NCBI GenBank assembly: GCA_037179385.1
Contig: CM074187.1
Span: 2,914,001 to 2,978,000, forward strand
Reading direction: 5' to 3'
From: Holothuria scabra
Lineage: Eukaryota > Echinodermata > Holothuroidea > Aspidochirotida > Holothuriidae
Length of the DNA stretch: 64,000 nt
Within the stretch, counting starts at the first letter, position 1. Every line of letters starts with the position of its first letter. The notes beneath the pieces were generated by a model that ran no database searches, was not told where the DNA came from, and saw only the letters and a list, made by a program, of their open reading frames with translations. Below, one piece after another: positions 23,577-34,249 of the stretch. Position numbers and translations under genes: made by a program.

Positions 23577-25275
23577 GTATATATATCCCTTGAACAAACA
23601 TGAATCAATCGGTGCCAAGGGTAAGAGGTTCAATTGGTGAGACGAAATTTCTAAGTACACTATAAAAATATCTGTAATATTACAAAACTTTTGTACAATT
23701 GCAGGGGAAAATAAAGAAATGCAAAAGGATACATAAAAAGTGATGTCAATGAGTTGGGAGCACTAATGATGTAGCCCCTCTTGTCGTTCTTTATTTTATG
23801 CTCTGTGAATGTATTATGTACTGCAGTCTACATTCATACATAAAAAATTATTGTACATCCTACATACGGTAGTGTTGACAAGAGTAAAAGAACGGACACT
23901 ATAGGTTAAATATCATTTTTGATTCAATGTGTTAGTTACTTAGGTAGACAGGGTTTTATGGCCCAGGTTCCATCAAAATGGTGGATGCAATGTGCTAAGT
24001 CCCTGTACTATTGTATCACCTCAATATAATGTTCATGCTATTACACAAGAGGTAGAGAGGACCACCTAGAAAGGTACCAAAAACATGTGGGCAAATTACG
24101 CCATTATCTGTTGGCAAGGAGTGAACCAGTAGAACTATTGCCAACTGAAAAGGTCACTCAGATTGGCCTGAAATTCCGGCCAATTTCGAGGATTTTAAAA
24201 GGATGTGATCTAACTCATTCTTCATTTCGAAATACTAAATGGAGAAAAAGACAAATTAACAAAATTGGTAACATTAATTAGTTGTTTATTTGGGTAATGG
24301 GGGTAATAGGAGTAAATTGAAAGTAGCATATTGAGCTTAGTGTATCCCTGTATTAAGTCTTTCCAAGGTCAAAACCATAAACTACTCTACTTGTTTCAAA
24401 ATTCTCAGACTTGAAGTTGAGAGCACTGGACCCCGCACTGGACTCTAGCCCTTCGGACTTGGATTCGGACTTGAGTTTATGTACTCTCACTCTGACTTGG
24501 ACTCAAGTTTATTGGACTTGACTACAGCCCTGCTATTCAGATAGAAACGAGTGTGGGGTCACGAAAAGGAATATGAAAAACACTGTACATGAAAAGAACA
24601 CCTATATGCTTCGAAACTACTAAATTATTTATTCGAGAAAAGTCGATAGTGGAGAAACCGTTTTCTTACCGAGATTATTGTAAAAATTTCACGCTTACAC
24701 ATATGTCTTGGTAAAGGGCTATGCGAGATTTCAAGCTTTTTCTAAAGATTTTGATGCATGTATTTGGTGAAACCCCAAAAATGAGGAACGCAGGATAAGT
24801 ATCTTTCCGTCATCGTCGAAAGATTTGGGGAGTTTAGCACAGTCTCACGATAATGTAATTTACAAGGCATAAGGCCTTGTAAGAATTCTTTACCAAAATT
24901 CTGTTCCATTTTTTAAAAACACTCTTGTTGAATTTTCATCATCAAAGCAATTTGGAAAGTTTCTTTTCTTGTCCACGGAAGTTTCGAACAGAAGAAGAGA
25001 AGTTTTATTTCGGAATTTTTTTTTTTTTAATGTCATAAATTTGTCAGAGGTCACAGACAGGATTAAAACCAACTGAGAATTTTTTTTTTAATTTTTGCTT
25101 CCTTTATGAGATGAATTCCTCAAGCCCAGAACAACGCGGCACTTTAAGATTATTTACATTTACCCCGGGCATTAAAATTATCCCCGAGTCTGGGCTTCAA
25201 TCCATAATTACAGGGGAGGAGATATACATGACTTAACGCAAACCGATTCACTACCTTAGCTGAGCGCTATATTAT
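23577..25275. other. no gene recognised
   Basis: No supportable gene. A GTTTTATGGCCCAGGTTCC fragment at about 23950 resembles the 3' body of the local SINE family (compare 25930 and 48550). Confidence 0.45.
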
Positions 25276-25530
25276 CCCTTTACCGTTGTGCTCCAATCGG
25301 GGCATATCTGCGGGCCTCGTGAGTGGGCGGAAAAGCGGATGTAGCACGCTCCGCGTCAGCTCCCGTAGGCTATTGACCCCTTAACCTTAAACAATTGTCT
25401 CTCTCTTTGTTGTGGCCGAATTTTCGGGTAGCTTTTCGCAGTTTCGAGCTCCGCATGAAACAGTAAAGATGGGTGACAGCCACGCTCTCCGTATGGGCCT
25501 AAAGGGTTCCAAACAACGTTAAAGGGTTAA
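25276..25530. mobile_element. piggyBac-type MITE, copy 2 (inverted relative to copy 1)
   Basis: A 251-bp element (25276-25526) starting CCCTTTACCGTTG and ending AACGTTAAAGGG, followed by an intact TTAA (25527-25530). The left flank is TTAT, one change from TTAA. The interior matches copy 1 (8253-8503) in reverse complement, including the GGGCATATCTGCG and GTGGGCGGAAAAGCGG stretches. Confidence 0.85.
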
Positions 25531-25849
25531 AATAGGCCTGTGCAGTGTGTTTACTGCAAAGCTGACGCCGCTGTCTCTGCGTGTGTGCACAGCCTCGTGG
25601 TGCAGATACTTAAGATTATTTAAAGCGGATCGTAGGAAAATTTTGAACAATCGCAGCCTTAGACAGCCGGAAATGGCATTTGTCGATCCAATAAGGGTAA
25701 TCTTAGGCATTATTTTTTTCAGCTTTCGTTGCAACAAATTCGTTAAATTAGAAAATGAAAAAAAGCAAAATAATCAGAAAATTACTGGATAAAATGTACC
25801 ATTACCATTTCCCAGGCATTGTTTACTCCGTTGTGGGTGATGCTCCGCA

Positions 25850-25970
25850 TAAGAAATGAAGTAGGGAAAACAAGCCAGTGGGCCACGACTGGAAAAAAGG
25901 CCGTGGCCGGCTCGACTTCATCCTATAGGTTGGAAACTGGGCCGTAAAACTCCCATCTAACTGACTACAT
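25850..25970 (+). repeat. SINE 3'-body fragment
   Basis: Carries the family words AAGCCAGTGGGCCACGACTGG, GGCCGTGGCCGGCTCGACTT and TTGGAAACTGGGCCGTAAAA in the same order as 30390-30490 and 48490-48590. The tRNA-like head is missing. Confidence 0.7.
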
Positions 25971-28242
25971 GTGTACATACTCCGGTGAAACTCGCCAATT
26001 GGAGTTATACCAGAAAATTTATGCAATTCTCTCCTGCATATGCTACCACTTCGAGCAAAGAGTTGCGCAGGGTCTGTGAAGTGAGACTGAGAACATTTTT
26101 GTCTGTACGCTTTCAGAATGTATAGCCAATTTTCGTAACATTTATTTTATACGAACCCTTTTTATCACAGCTTTTTGCAGGGATACACCCCTAAATTGCA
26201 GGAAATGACACTTGATATGTCTTGTAAGGTGCATCTGTGAAGTTTTACAAAAAATTGCGACCCTTCAGACGGCCAGAAATGGCATTGCGATGTTTGTGAA
26301 TGGAATCTAAGCAGTCGTTTCTTTGAGTTTTCGTTTGCAATAACATGCTCACTTTAATAAAATTGAGCAAATTATAGCCTTCAAAATGATCAGAAAATTA
26401 CCGCATAAAATGAATAACTCATCATTTTGGGGGCAAACTTTTTAGCACATTTTTACACCTGTACACCCCCGTCTTCCCTTATAATGTGTCAATTGAAATC
26501 ATCTCAAAACATTTTTGCAAGTTTCTCTGCGATCTTCTACCGTTTCGGGCAAAGTGTTAACCGAAACTATGAAGTTAGGCTAAAGAATATTTATTTTATA
26601 AGCTGCCCGAATGAGTCGCATTTTCGTACCAATAATCGTTTTGATTTTTCATGAAAATTTTACTGTGACTATAATGGGTTGTTTTGTTCAAACAAATTTT
26701 TGAAAGGATTTGGGCACTCGTTTTCTGTGTTAAAACTTTGCCGAAGTTTTAAGACTCAAAAATGATTTTTTCCCCGAAATTCAAGTCCTGCAATAATTAG
26801 CTCGGTACCTTTCGTTTCGAAAAGTGGGGAAGTGGACGACTTTAATTACTGATTCTCTGGAGCACGATATCAGTGCTATACATACGGTTTTATCGGTATG
26901 TTTTGTTATGGATAAAAACGATGGGAACTGCTAAAAACAACTGTTAAGAACATTTCTCTGCTTTAATCTGACGAACATTCATGAGGAATATCACTTAAAA
27001 CTTCCACGGGTTTTAAGGAAAGGGTCAGAACTTCTCAGTTTTCTCTGATCTGAAACAGGTTTTGGGAAAATCTCACGCCCCCACAGCCTGGGACAAGTGA
27101 GAAATTATCTAGGCATGCATACTGCTCAATGTCGTACAGTCCGCCGGGGAAGTTTCCTAGGAAAGCCTCCAAAAAGCATACTAAAAGTGGACAAATAGGT
27201 ATGCATGCGGATGAGGAGACTTTAAGAACAGCTAGCCCGATGGACAAGTAATGATAAAAGAATTTTTGAAACCCTGTCTGAAGCTAAATCTTTTCCCCTT
27301 TCACTATTCTTCTTTTCCCTTTTCCTCCATTTCTCCCTTTCCTCTTTCTTTAATTTTTCCACTTTTCAACCCGAATGATTGAGCTGATTTTCCCGGTCGA
27401 ATCGGGCAAAGCACACTGTACTTTTTCAAAGTGTTCGTGATGTGGTGTATCTGGGTACAAATTAAACTGCAGAGAGACAAAGGTATCGAATTCTTATTTC
27501 CCCTGAAAGTCCTGAGTTATCAATGAATTGTTTGCATGGAAATCGAGAATTTTAGCTTCACAAGGTGTACTTGAAAGACCATAAATGTACAATTTTACTT
27601 TATATGATGAAAGTTGACAGGTAAGATAAAGCAGCAGTGGCTAAGTTAGACATTTCTCAGGAGGAGCAATCACCCAAATTTTCCCAGTTTTTTAAGTGTG
27701 ATCACTGCATTAGAGACGTACTTTGCGGGAATTGTTTGCCCTCTGTAACAAAGATTTCAAAATTTTCAACTTGTATTTAAGAAGACTGGGATTCTTGGTT
27801 AAATTTTAAAAGTCGGGAAATCATTGAAGAATCTGCACTCTCAATTGGCAAATTTGAGATTACACGGCAACTGAAGACGTAGTTATCGAGGGCCTACGAA
27901 ATAAAGGCTGTCTTACGAAATTTGAAAATTTCTCGAAACTTTGTGTTTGTACAAACTATTTCAAAATGAACTGCTTACACCGGAAAAAATAAAAGTTCAT
28001 TATTAAAAAAGCACTGTCGTTGTCGGTATAGCTTGACGATCTGGTGTCACATGTGGCAAATTTCCGATATTGTCATTTCCAGAGACTGGAAATTGTACCA
28101 AGCATAATTGCAGTAGGTTTCATTTTGAAAGTTGATCTTTTGAAACAAGTTTTTAAAAATATGTATTGGAGTGAATTTGGAACTTCAAAGGATTGTGTTT
28201 TTTTACAAATCGCAACTTATTGCCGATGTTTTTATTTTTCAG
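25971..28242. other. non-coding with diverged repeat copies
   Basis: No gene seen. Segments at about 26200-26400 and 27660-27980 resemble parts of the repeat-rich stretch 34250-35770 (shared style: AAAATTGCGACCCTTCAGAC then GGCCAGAAATGGCAT; AAGTGTGATCACTGCATTAG). These are old interspersed repeats. Confidence 0.45.
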
Positions 28243-28370
28243 AGTCGGAGAGAGGATTGCTCCTTCCCCTACTAGTACTGTAGCTACTACGCTGAAAAGC
28301 AGAGACCTTCAGGAAGGAGTGGAAATGGATAACTTTCAGGGTTTAAATCGGCTTTGGAAAAATATATGCG
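28243..28370 (+). CDS. candidate internal exon of an unrecognised plus-strand gene
   Basis: A 128-nt segment after a strong pyrimidine tract (GTTTTTATTTTTCAG) and before a weaker donor, GTGAAA at 28371. With the two bases carried from 16404 it reads R-VGERIAPSPTSTVATT and then RDLQEGVEMDNFQGLNRLW, leaving one base that joins CC at 36565. If the donor is not used, the frame stops shortly afterwards (TAA at 28379-28381). That would make this a terminal exon instead. Product not recognised. Confidence 0.38.
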
Positions 28371-28446
28371 GTGAAAAATAATACTTTCCCGACTCCAGTG
28401 ATATATGAATAATCGCCCGGCAAATTCTCCTTCGCTAAAGGGGGCG

Positions 28447-28583
28447 ATGCGCACTGTTAAACAAGAAATTTCCTAACTGGCTAACGGTAGTCCTAATCCC
28501 TAATCTAATCCATAATCCTAACAAAGGATACAATTGATACAATACAATGGCAATCAAGCGACAACTTGTTAAACAGTGCGCAT
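28447..28583. mobile_element. 137-bp MITE with 19-bp perfect inverted repeats
   Basis: ATGCGCACTGTTAAACAAG at the left and its exact complement at the right (28565-28583) bound a short AT-rich interior containing CCTAATCCCTAATC. There is no reading frame. Size and perfect terminal inverted repeats indicate a miniature inverted-repeat element. The superfamily cannot be assigned from the ends alone. Confidence 0.8.
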
Positions 28584-29783
28584 TTACCCAAACGCATGTT
28601 CCTTGTAACGACACTGGGAGACGTTCACAATGATAAAAAAAAAAACGAATCCAGAAGCATCATTTTTAACGAGTGCGCATTACAGGCAGTGTGACATGAA
28701 AAGGCAAACTTGGGTGTTTGATGTGATAAGTATTAAAAAACAAAGACAATTCCGGTCATTCCCATAAAAATGTGTTAAAAATTAATCATTTTTGAGGGTA
28801 ACTTCTGATTTACACGTTATCATTCATAAATATGACTTCAACGTGCACATCCAGAGATGTCTAGGGAAGGACATGCCGTATATGGTTAATTTTATCCTTT
28901 GTTTTTGCTATCTTTATTTCAACGACAGTGGTAACATAAGTATGTCCTGAGGGTTTTATTTTGAAAGTATCAATATCAAACCATGTACTCTCTAATGAGT
29001 AATTAAGAGATGAAAATATAGTGTTAACAAAAGAAATGTCAACACTGTGCAACACTGCACATCATTACTTTAGCATAAGCAACAAGTTGCTCCAGAAACA
29101 TTCAAACTTTGAAAAGGTATATCTTAAGAACCGAAAATGATGTTGACGTAATTTCAGGTGATTTTCCTATGGAAAGCCTGCTCCTTAACTGCCAAAGTAA
29201 AGTCGGCTTTCCCTGACATGTTACTCTACCTTTAAAGATAAGTGAAAGCACTTAAAACAAATTAAACTAATGAAAAATATCCTTCGGGTCATTTATTAAA
29301 TCAGATGGACCAATAAAATGTGCCGGATAATGAGATGTATTGTTAGGTGCATTTCACATAAAAGTACTTATATGTAGGCAACACGTTCCTTTCCTCAATT
29401 TAAGTATATTAAACTGATTGTTTCAAAAGGGCGACGTCTTTCATTAAGAATAGAAAATTGAAATTTAGGGCAAGAGTTCATTGTAAGCTCTTTTTATGGA
29501 ATATTGATGAAAACTAGACTAGGGAACTGAAAACTACAGCTCCCTGCTTGCATTAGGAAACATAAGAAACATAAACTTTATGTTCAGTCTACATATATCT
29601 TTAAAAGGTAGAGTCCAGCCACATATTTTGGTTAACAAGTCCATTTCTTTTGCTCACAATGTAATTCGGGGAAAAGACACTTATTAAATTTAAAGGCCTA
29701 AGTATAATTTCGTTTTAACATTCATATTCTTTATAATCATACCCTTGAGAAGGCATGAAGGTATAGGACTGAGAAAAATTTAC
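28584..29783. other. no gene recognised; expected location for further ZnT exons searched
   Basis: No exon encoding the C-terminal domain of the zinc transporter is visible here, although this is the next stretch in the gene's direction. There are no other supportable features. Confidence 0.45.
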
Positions 29784-29889
29784 CTTCCATTAGAACCATG
29801 AGCCCATCTCGCAGTATAGATACCGTTGTACACAGCACAATGACAGAAAATATAAACGTGCACACGGGATCAGCTAATGTGTATTCAGG
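29784..29889 (-). CDS. SLC30A: zinc transporter (ZnT2/3/4/8-type), exon 5
   Basis: A 106-nt exon with acceptor CTTTTCAG at the high-coordinate side and donor GAAG|GTAAAT at 29782-29783. It encodes [15 protein letters not shown] and then a TM6 segment ending in LMVLMEG, the very conserved stretch that closes the transmembrane core of ZnT2/3/4/8-type carriers. It enters in phase 0 from exon 4 and leaves one base (G) for the next exon. That next exon, which should start the cytosolic C-terminal domain, was not found at lower coordinates in the window. Confidence 0.9.
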
Positions 29890-30249
29890 CTGAAAAGGAT
29901 TAATAAGAAAGTATTGACATTTTGTTTAATGAAAGTCCCTTAGAAAGTCACAAATCACGAAATTAAACACAACCTTCAAAAAATTAATGTTATGCAATAC
30001 AGAAGTGACTTTGCAGATTCACATGCTTATGGAACTAAGTTCTTTCGTAGCTTTGATAACGGTAAAGACGACAGAAATTATTTTCCAATGCAGAAGAATA
30101 AAAGTACTAAAATACTTAAAAACAGTTTTCGTGTTTCTCGAAAAATACAAAATTCTTGAGCAGTCTCCTAACGTTTAACCGATAGACCCACCGACAACTC
30201 AAACATTAGGCTATGTATTCACTCCTTAAAACACTGTTTATCAAAAATC

Positions 30250-30500
30250 ACGACGGACAGAATAGTCAAGTAGTTAAAGCATCAGACTTGCAGTCGGAAG
30301 GTTGGGGGTTCCAATCCTGACCGGGTCATACATACCGAAGACTTTAAAAACAATGCCTGATGCCTTTGAGCTTGGTGCCCAGCAAATAAGCAATAGAATA
30401 GGGGAAGTGAGCCAGGGAGCCGTAACTGGAAAAGGCCATGGCAGTTTCGAGTTGAAATAATTGGCTGGAAACTTGGCTGTTAAACTCCATCTACCCTAAC
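30250..30500 (+). mobile_element. tRNA-derived SINE
   Basis: The head contains a polymerase III A-box-like TAGTCAAGTAG (30263-30273) and a B box GGTTCCAATCC (30307-30317), spaced as in a tRNA gene. The body (TTGGTGCCCAGCAAATAAGC, GAGCCAGGGAGCCGTAACTGG, GGAAACTTGGCTGTTAAACT) recurs in other places in the window (25850, 48490, 50340, 12475). The 3' end runs into CCATCTACCCTAACC. It is non-coding and depends on LINE machinery for movement. Confidence 0.8.
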
Positions 30501-30534
30501 CTAATCAAACACTACCTCTCTTATGTGTACTGAA

Positions 30535-30740
30535 GTGTCATACCATAGTGGACCTTACAGAGGCGTGGATCTGGTTTGTGAATTGGGGAAAAATTTTCCA
30601 AGCAGCCGGTCGAAACCTGGGTCATGTCTCGGTCCAGAACCGTCAACAAGTAGTCCTTTAACCCCAGCGAACGAAAGCCCACACGTGTACACACACAAAC
30701 AAATATGCACATACACATACATGCAGGTACACTCAAGTTG
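30535..30740 (-). repeat. CA-microsatellite-bearing dispersed repeat
   Basis: Reverse-complement relative of 18720-18940: GTGGATCTGGTTTGTG, GGGGAAAAATTTTCC and then an ACACACAAACAAATATGCAC tail. Non-coding. Confidence 0.65.
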
Positions 30741-31925
30741 AAGTTCTCTCGAAGCCGTATAGTCATCTGTATACCTCAAAAGTGATATTTTTTATCCTAC
30801 CCATTGTTTTTTAATCTTACTGAATTATTGTAGGACATTTTCGCCCAAATATTTTCACTGGGCAGGGATTTCCCCCTTCTCTCGGGATGGACGTCCCTGG
30901 GCCCCTACATTTTGGCGACTTTCTTTCGCGTTCATGAATCAGGATTATATGACAAGGAAGAAGTTTGCGTTATTTCAATTATGGCAATGCACTTCATCTT
31001 TTTTGTATTTTAATTTTATTTAAAGTTACAACTGCACATCCATGGGTACTTGTTGATGTAAAAATGGGAGTAAATGGACCATCGAAGCAGCAAGCTGTAA
31101 CAGACTCATGCATTTTCATGATGAAAACGAGTCCAAGTTAACAAGCTATTTGATAAAACAAAATAACTGCATTCGGGTTTGGTTGACCACAGTGGACATA
31201 ATCACTTATTTAATGCCGACATTATCTCGAATAATTAATGTCTCAGTTAATTAGTAAATATAATTAGTAAGTGTGTTTTTAAATGAAGTTTGAAAATCTT
31301 TGTTGCAAAAATGTGGCTAGCAGATTTCATATGTCTCGTTTCTCCTTTGAATAAGAAAAGGCAGTAATATGTATCTTCTCCAAATAAAAAAATCCTCAAG
31401 AACTTGGGGAAATCCATTACCGGCTGTTTCCCATGGGTTGCGGTTTTTTCAAAGTTTTCAGTTTTCTGCCCCAATTGAAGGTTACACTGAGCTCAGGTAG
31501 CCTTTCAGAGAGGCTAAAATGTTTCCGTAAGATAGCCACATTTAACTGCCCATCAGCTGTTTTCTCTATAGTTCACCTCCCCTTCCCCTCTCCCCTTTCA
31601 GCCTTTTCAAAAGGTCTTCCTGATCGGCACCTGAAAGTTGTTCTCTTACCAATAAAAACTTTCTGTAAGTAAACCAATTAATTTTTGATCAGTTTTAATT
31701 TAATATAATTACCCTTAAATGACGACCTTAATACCTTACAAATACCCAGGAGCTTCCACTGGATCCACCCGACTTTCGCCTTGGGCCCTTTCAGAGGCCC
31801 AAAGGCCCTAGATTCCGTCCATTAGAGCCCCAGGCTTCGTGTTCGGTGACGCTCGCGGCTGTGCTATGAGTCAGTCTAAGCAGTGCTCCCTCCAAAATAT
31901 GTGTGCCTCTTTGATGCCTCCCTAG
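30741..31925. other. no gene recognised
   Basis: Intronic to the zinc transporter (between exons 5 and 4). No supportable coding region or RNA gene was seen. Confidence 0.5.
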
Positions 31926-31995
31926 AACGAAAAGTCTGTCGACGCTTTTGTGCATCATTATACTGATGCACAGAAGCGTCGTCAAACTTTTCGTT
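31926..31995. repeat. 70-nt near-perfect hairpin, pre-miRNA-like
   Basis: Two 32-nt arms (31926-31957 and 31964-31995) pair with three mismatches around a 6-nt loop TTATAC. The arms contain GACGCTTTTGTGCATCA and TGATGCACAGAAGCGTC. The size fits a microRNA precursor, but a small foldback repeat is equally possible. It sits in an intron of the zinc transporter. Confidence 0.7.
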
Positions 31996-32259
31996 ACCGT
32001 TTGGCTGTGAAAGACTTAAACATCAAGAGCAGTCATCCCAAAATTATTTTGAAGCAACAGCTACATATCAAAATTCTCTTCCGATTGCTCTTCAAAGTAT
32101 TTATTCAACGTTAACCAAGCAATTAATATGCCTACTTGTTAATTCCACATCTGGAGGAGAAAAAAAATTTAACATGGCCAACAAGAGCCAATCATGAGCA
32201 AGAACAGTCTACTACTCTACTGAAAGTTGCGTTGACTGCTCTTGCCCTTAAACAATCAC

Positions 32260-32448
32260 CTTTATTTTGATAACGACGGCTGCAATTAAGACACCTACGC
32301 TCTGGAGTAGGTCTCCAACACAATGTATAAAGGCCGCACGGACATTGATACTTTTTCGTTCTCTCCTCGGTCCGTCTTCTTTGCACTGGCAGTGGTTGCT
32401 TCCGGATACAAATGAATGACTATGACCATGCTCACTGTGACCGAAATA
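32260..32448 (-). CDS. SLC30A: zinc transporter (ZnT2/3/4/8-type), exon 4
   Basis: A 189-nt exon, 63 codons, phase 0 at both ends: acceptor TTTTTCAG at the upper side, donor AAG|GTGATT at the lower side. It starts YFGHSEHGHSHSF, the His-rich cytosolic loop between TM4 and TM5, followed by NHCQC. It then encodes VRAAFIHCVGDLLQS, the TM5 half of the transport site, where the HxxxD pair (His and Asp in HCVGD) coordinates zinc. The exon ends in VVIKIK and exon 5 continues with PEYT, as in relatives. A second acceptor lies 19 nt upstream but breaks the frame. Confidence 0.92.
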
Positions 32449-32599
32449 CTGAAAAATCGAAATAAGACTGAAAGAAAATAAAACAAAACATGTCTTAAGT
32501 GTCATAACATTCTATAAAGGATTATAAAGGTAAATGACTTCATTAAGGTAAACTTAAATTAAAACAGAAGTTAAACCTAAAATGTAGTTGTCCTATGTC

Positions 32600-33310
32600 A
32601 AAGGAGAACCAAATTTACACAGTTTGTCAAAACTTTCATTCAAATCGGACATACATTTCTCGAGATATCAGAAAATAAAACATGTCATAAGTGTCATAAC
32701 ATTCTATAAAGGATTATGAAAAGGTATATGACATAATTAAGGTAAACTTAAATTAAAAGAGAAGTTAAAGCTTAATTTTAATTGTCACATGTCAAAGAAG
32801 AACCAAACCTACACAGTTTGGTAAAACTTTAATTGAAATCAGACATGCATTTCTCCAGATATCAGTTGATGAATACACTAGATCTAAGTTCCTAAGTGAA
32901 CTTTAGGACAGCACAGGCTGAATTACTTCCTCACATTGACAAGGAATTCTTTGTTTTCCTTTGTTTTTTAACATTGTTGTGCTGCCCTTGCAGGTGATAG
33001 GAACAGGATCTCCTCGAAGAGAATACAAAGTTTGTAGAGTTCTTATACCAAATACGCAATCATATTCTAAAAATATGGGATTGTTGAGGGGAAAATGGTT
33101 TTGGATTTTAAAGAAAAACAAAGACTAACCATTAAAGCGAGAGAGTAATGTCACATTTGATTGTTTCAAGTTGTTCACCTTTTATAGTTAAAAATATGAC
33201 ACTTTTACCTGATCGTATACCTTGAGAACCCGAAATCGGATTTCAATGCAAATTTTACCGAAATGCGTAGAAATGAGAAATAAGCACCCATGATAGCAAG
33301 ACTTGATGTA
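32600..33310 (+). repeat. dispersed inverted-repeat element, paralog of 15290-15830
   Basis: The left part is duplicated internally (GTCATAACATTCTATAAAGGA appears twice, at about 32500 and 32690). The ends carry CATTCAAATCGGACATACAT and the opposed AATCGGATTTCAATGC. The order of shared blocks with 15290-15830 is conserved. It lies in intron 3 of the zinc transporter. Confidence 0.65.
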
Positions 33311-33831
33311 GCCTCAAACCTTTTTCAATGAAGGCTAAACATGTGAATAAGTCAACAAACAAGCATGGGGAAAGGTTCTAGACATTTCAACAAACCTGTG
33401 AAAAATCATCTCTAGTTACAAACTACGTTTGGATTAATAAATGGAGGGGAATTTTACTCGCCTGTTAGAGTAGCACATTCATTATGTAGAACCGCAGACG
33501 GACCTTGAGCCCGATACCGGATCAAATGCGACAGCAACCAAATGTACTAAAGGCATTTCAATTTGGTCAGTAATTCTACATAAGTTCTGAAATGAATATT
33601 GCACAGCGTCTAGAATATTCCTCTTAATTTTCTTCCTACAATGCAGAGAATTCACTGAACTTTCTTAAACATAGAGTAAGTCCTCTCAAACTGACCAGCT
33701 AATCGTACTCCCATCTTACAAATTAAATCACCTCTTAGTCTTGTATATTTAAAAAAAAAAAAAAAAATAATAATAATATCATAATCTCATAATAACACAT
33801 ACTGTACATATATTTGCATTTATATGCTTAC

Positions 33832-34019
33832 AACAATCAATATGTTTGAAATGATTTCAACGTACACAAGGTTTATGCAAACTCCAAAGCCGGCCGTGAT
33901 GAGCATGATATCTGCATCAATTTCATAATCTCTTCTTATACACCTCATGATGGCCATGTAGATCAGAATAAGAGTAATCGCCCAGATGATTAGAACACTT
34001 ATCACAGCACCAATGATTT
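33832..34019 (-). CDS. SLC30A: zinc transporter (ZnT2/3/4/8-type), exon 3
   Basis: A 188-nt exon with acceptor TCCATCTCAG and donor GTT|GTAAGC. Two leading bases complete Glu of the conserved RAE motif begun in exon 2. It then encodes IIGAVISVLIIWAITLILIY (TM3), CIRRDYEIDADIM and TM4 (LITAGFGVCINLV...). The aromatic/acidic RRDYEID segment matches the family's YPDYQIQ-type loop. The end (YVEIISNILIV) is several residues longer than usual before the His-rich loop, so the exact donor deserves checking. Confidence 0.9.
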
Positions 34020-34249
34020 CTGAGATGGAAAAATTATAAATATTTTCTGCTAGATGTGCTGGAATAAAAAATTGAATTTCAGATGAAGCAGAAAAACGAA
34101 CCACGAGCTTTTCTGGAAGAATTATTCATGAAAGCCGCAAACATTTACCTCAACTTGGCAGTAAAAGTGATATGATATCCTTCAACGGGAGAGCAACTTT
34201 CTGTCCAAACATATTTGAGCATAGCCCTGAAGTTAAACTCTGTTAAACT

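Noticed and set aside
32429..32466. Upstream acceptor (TTTCTTTCAG) for zinc transporter exon 4
   Set aside because: Adds 19 nt, which breaks the frame with exon 3. The acceptor at 32449-32450 keeps phase 0.
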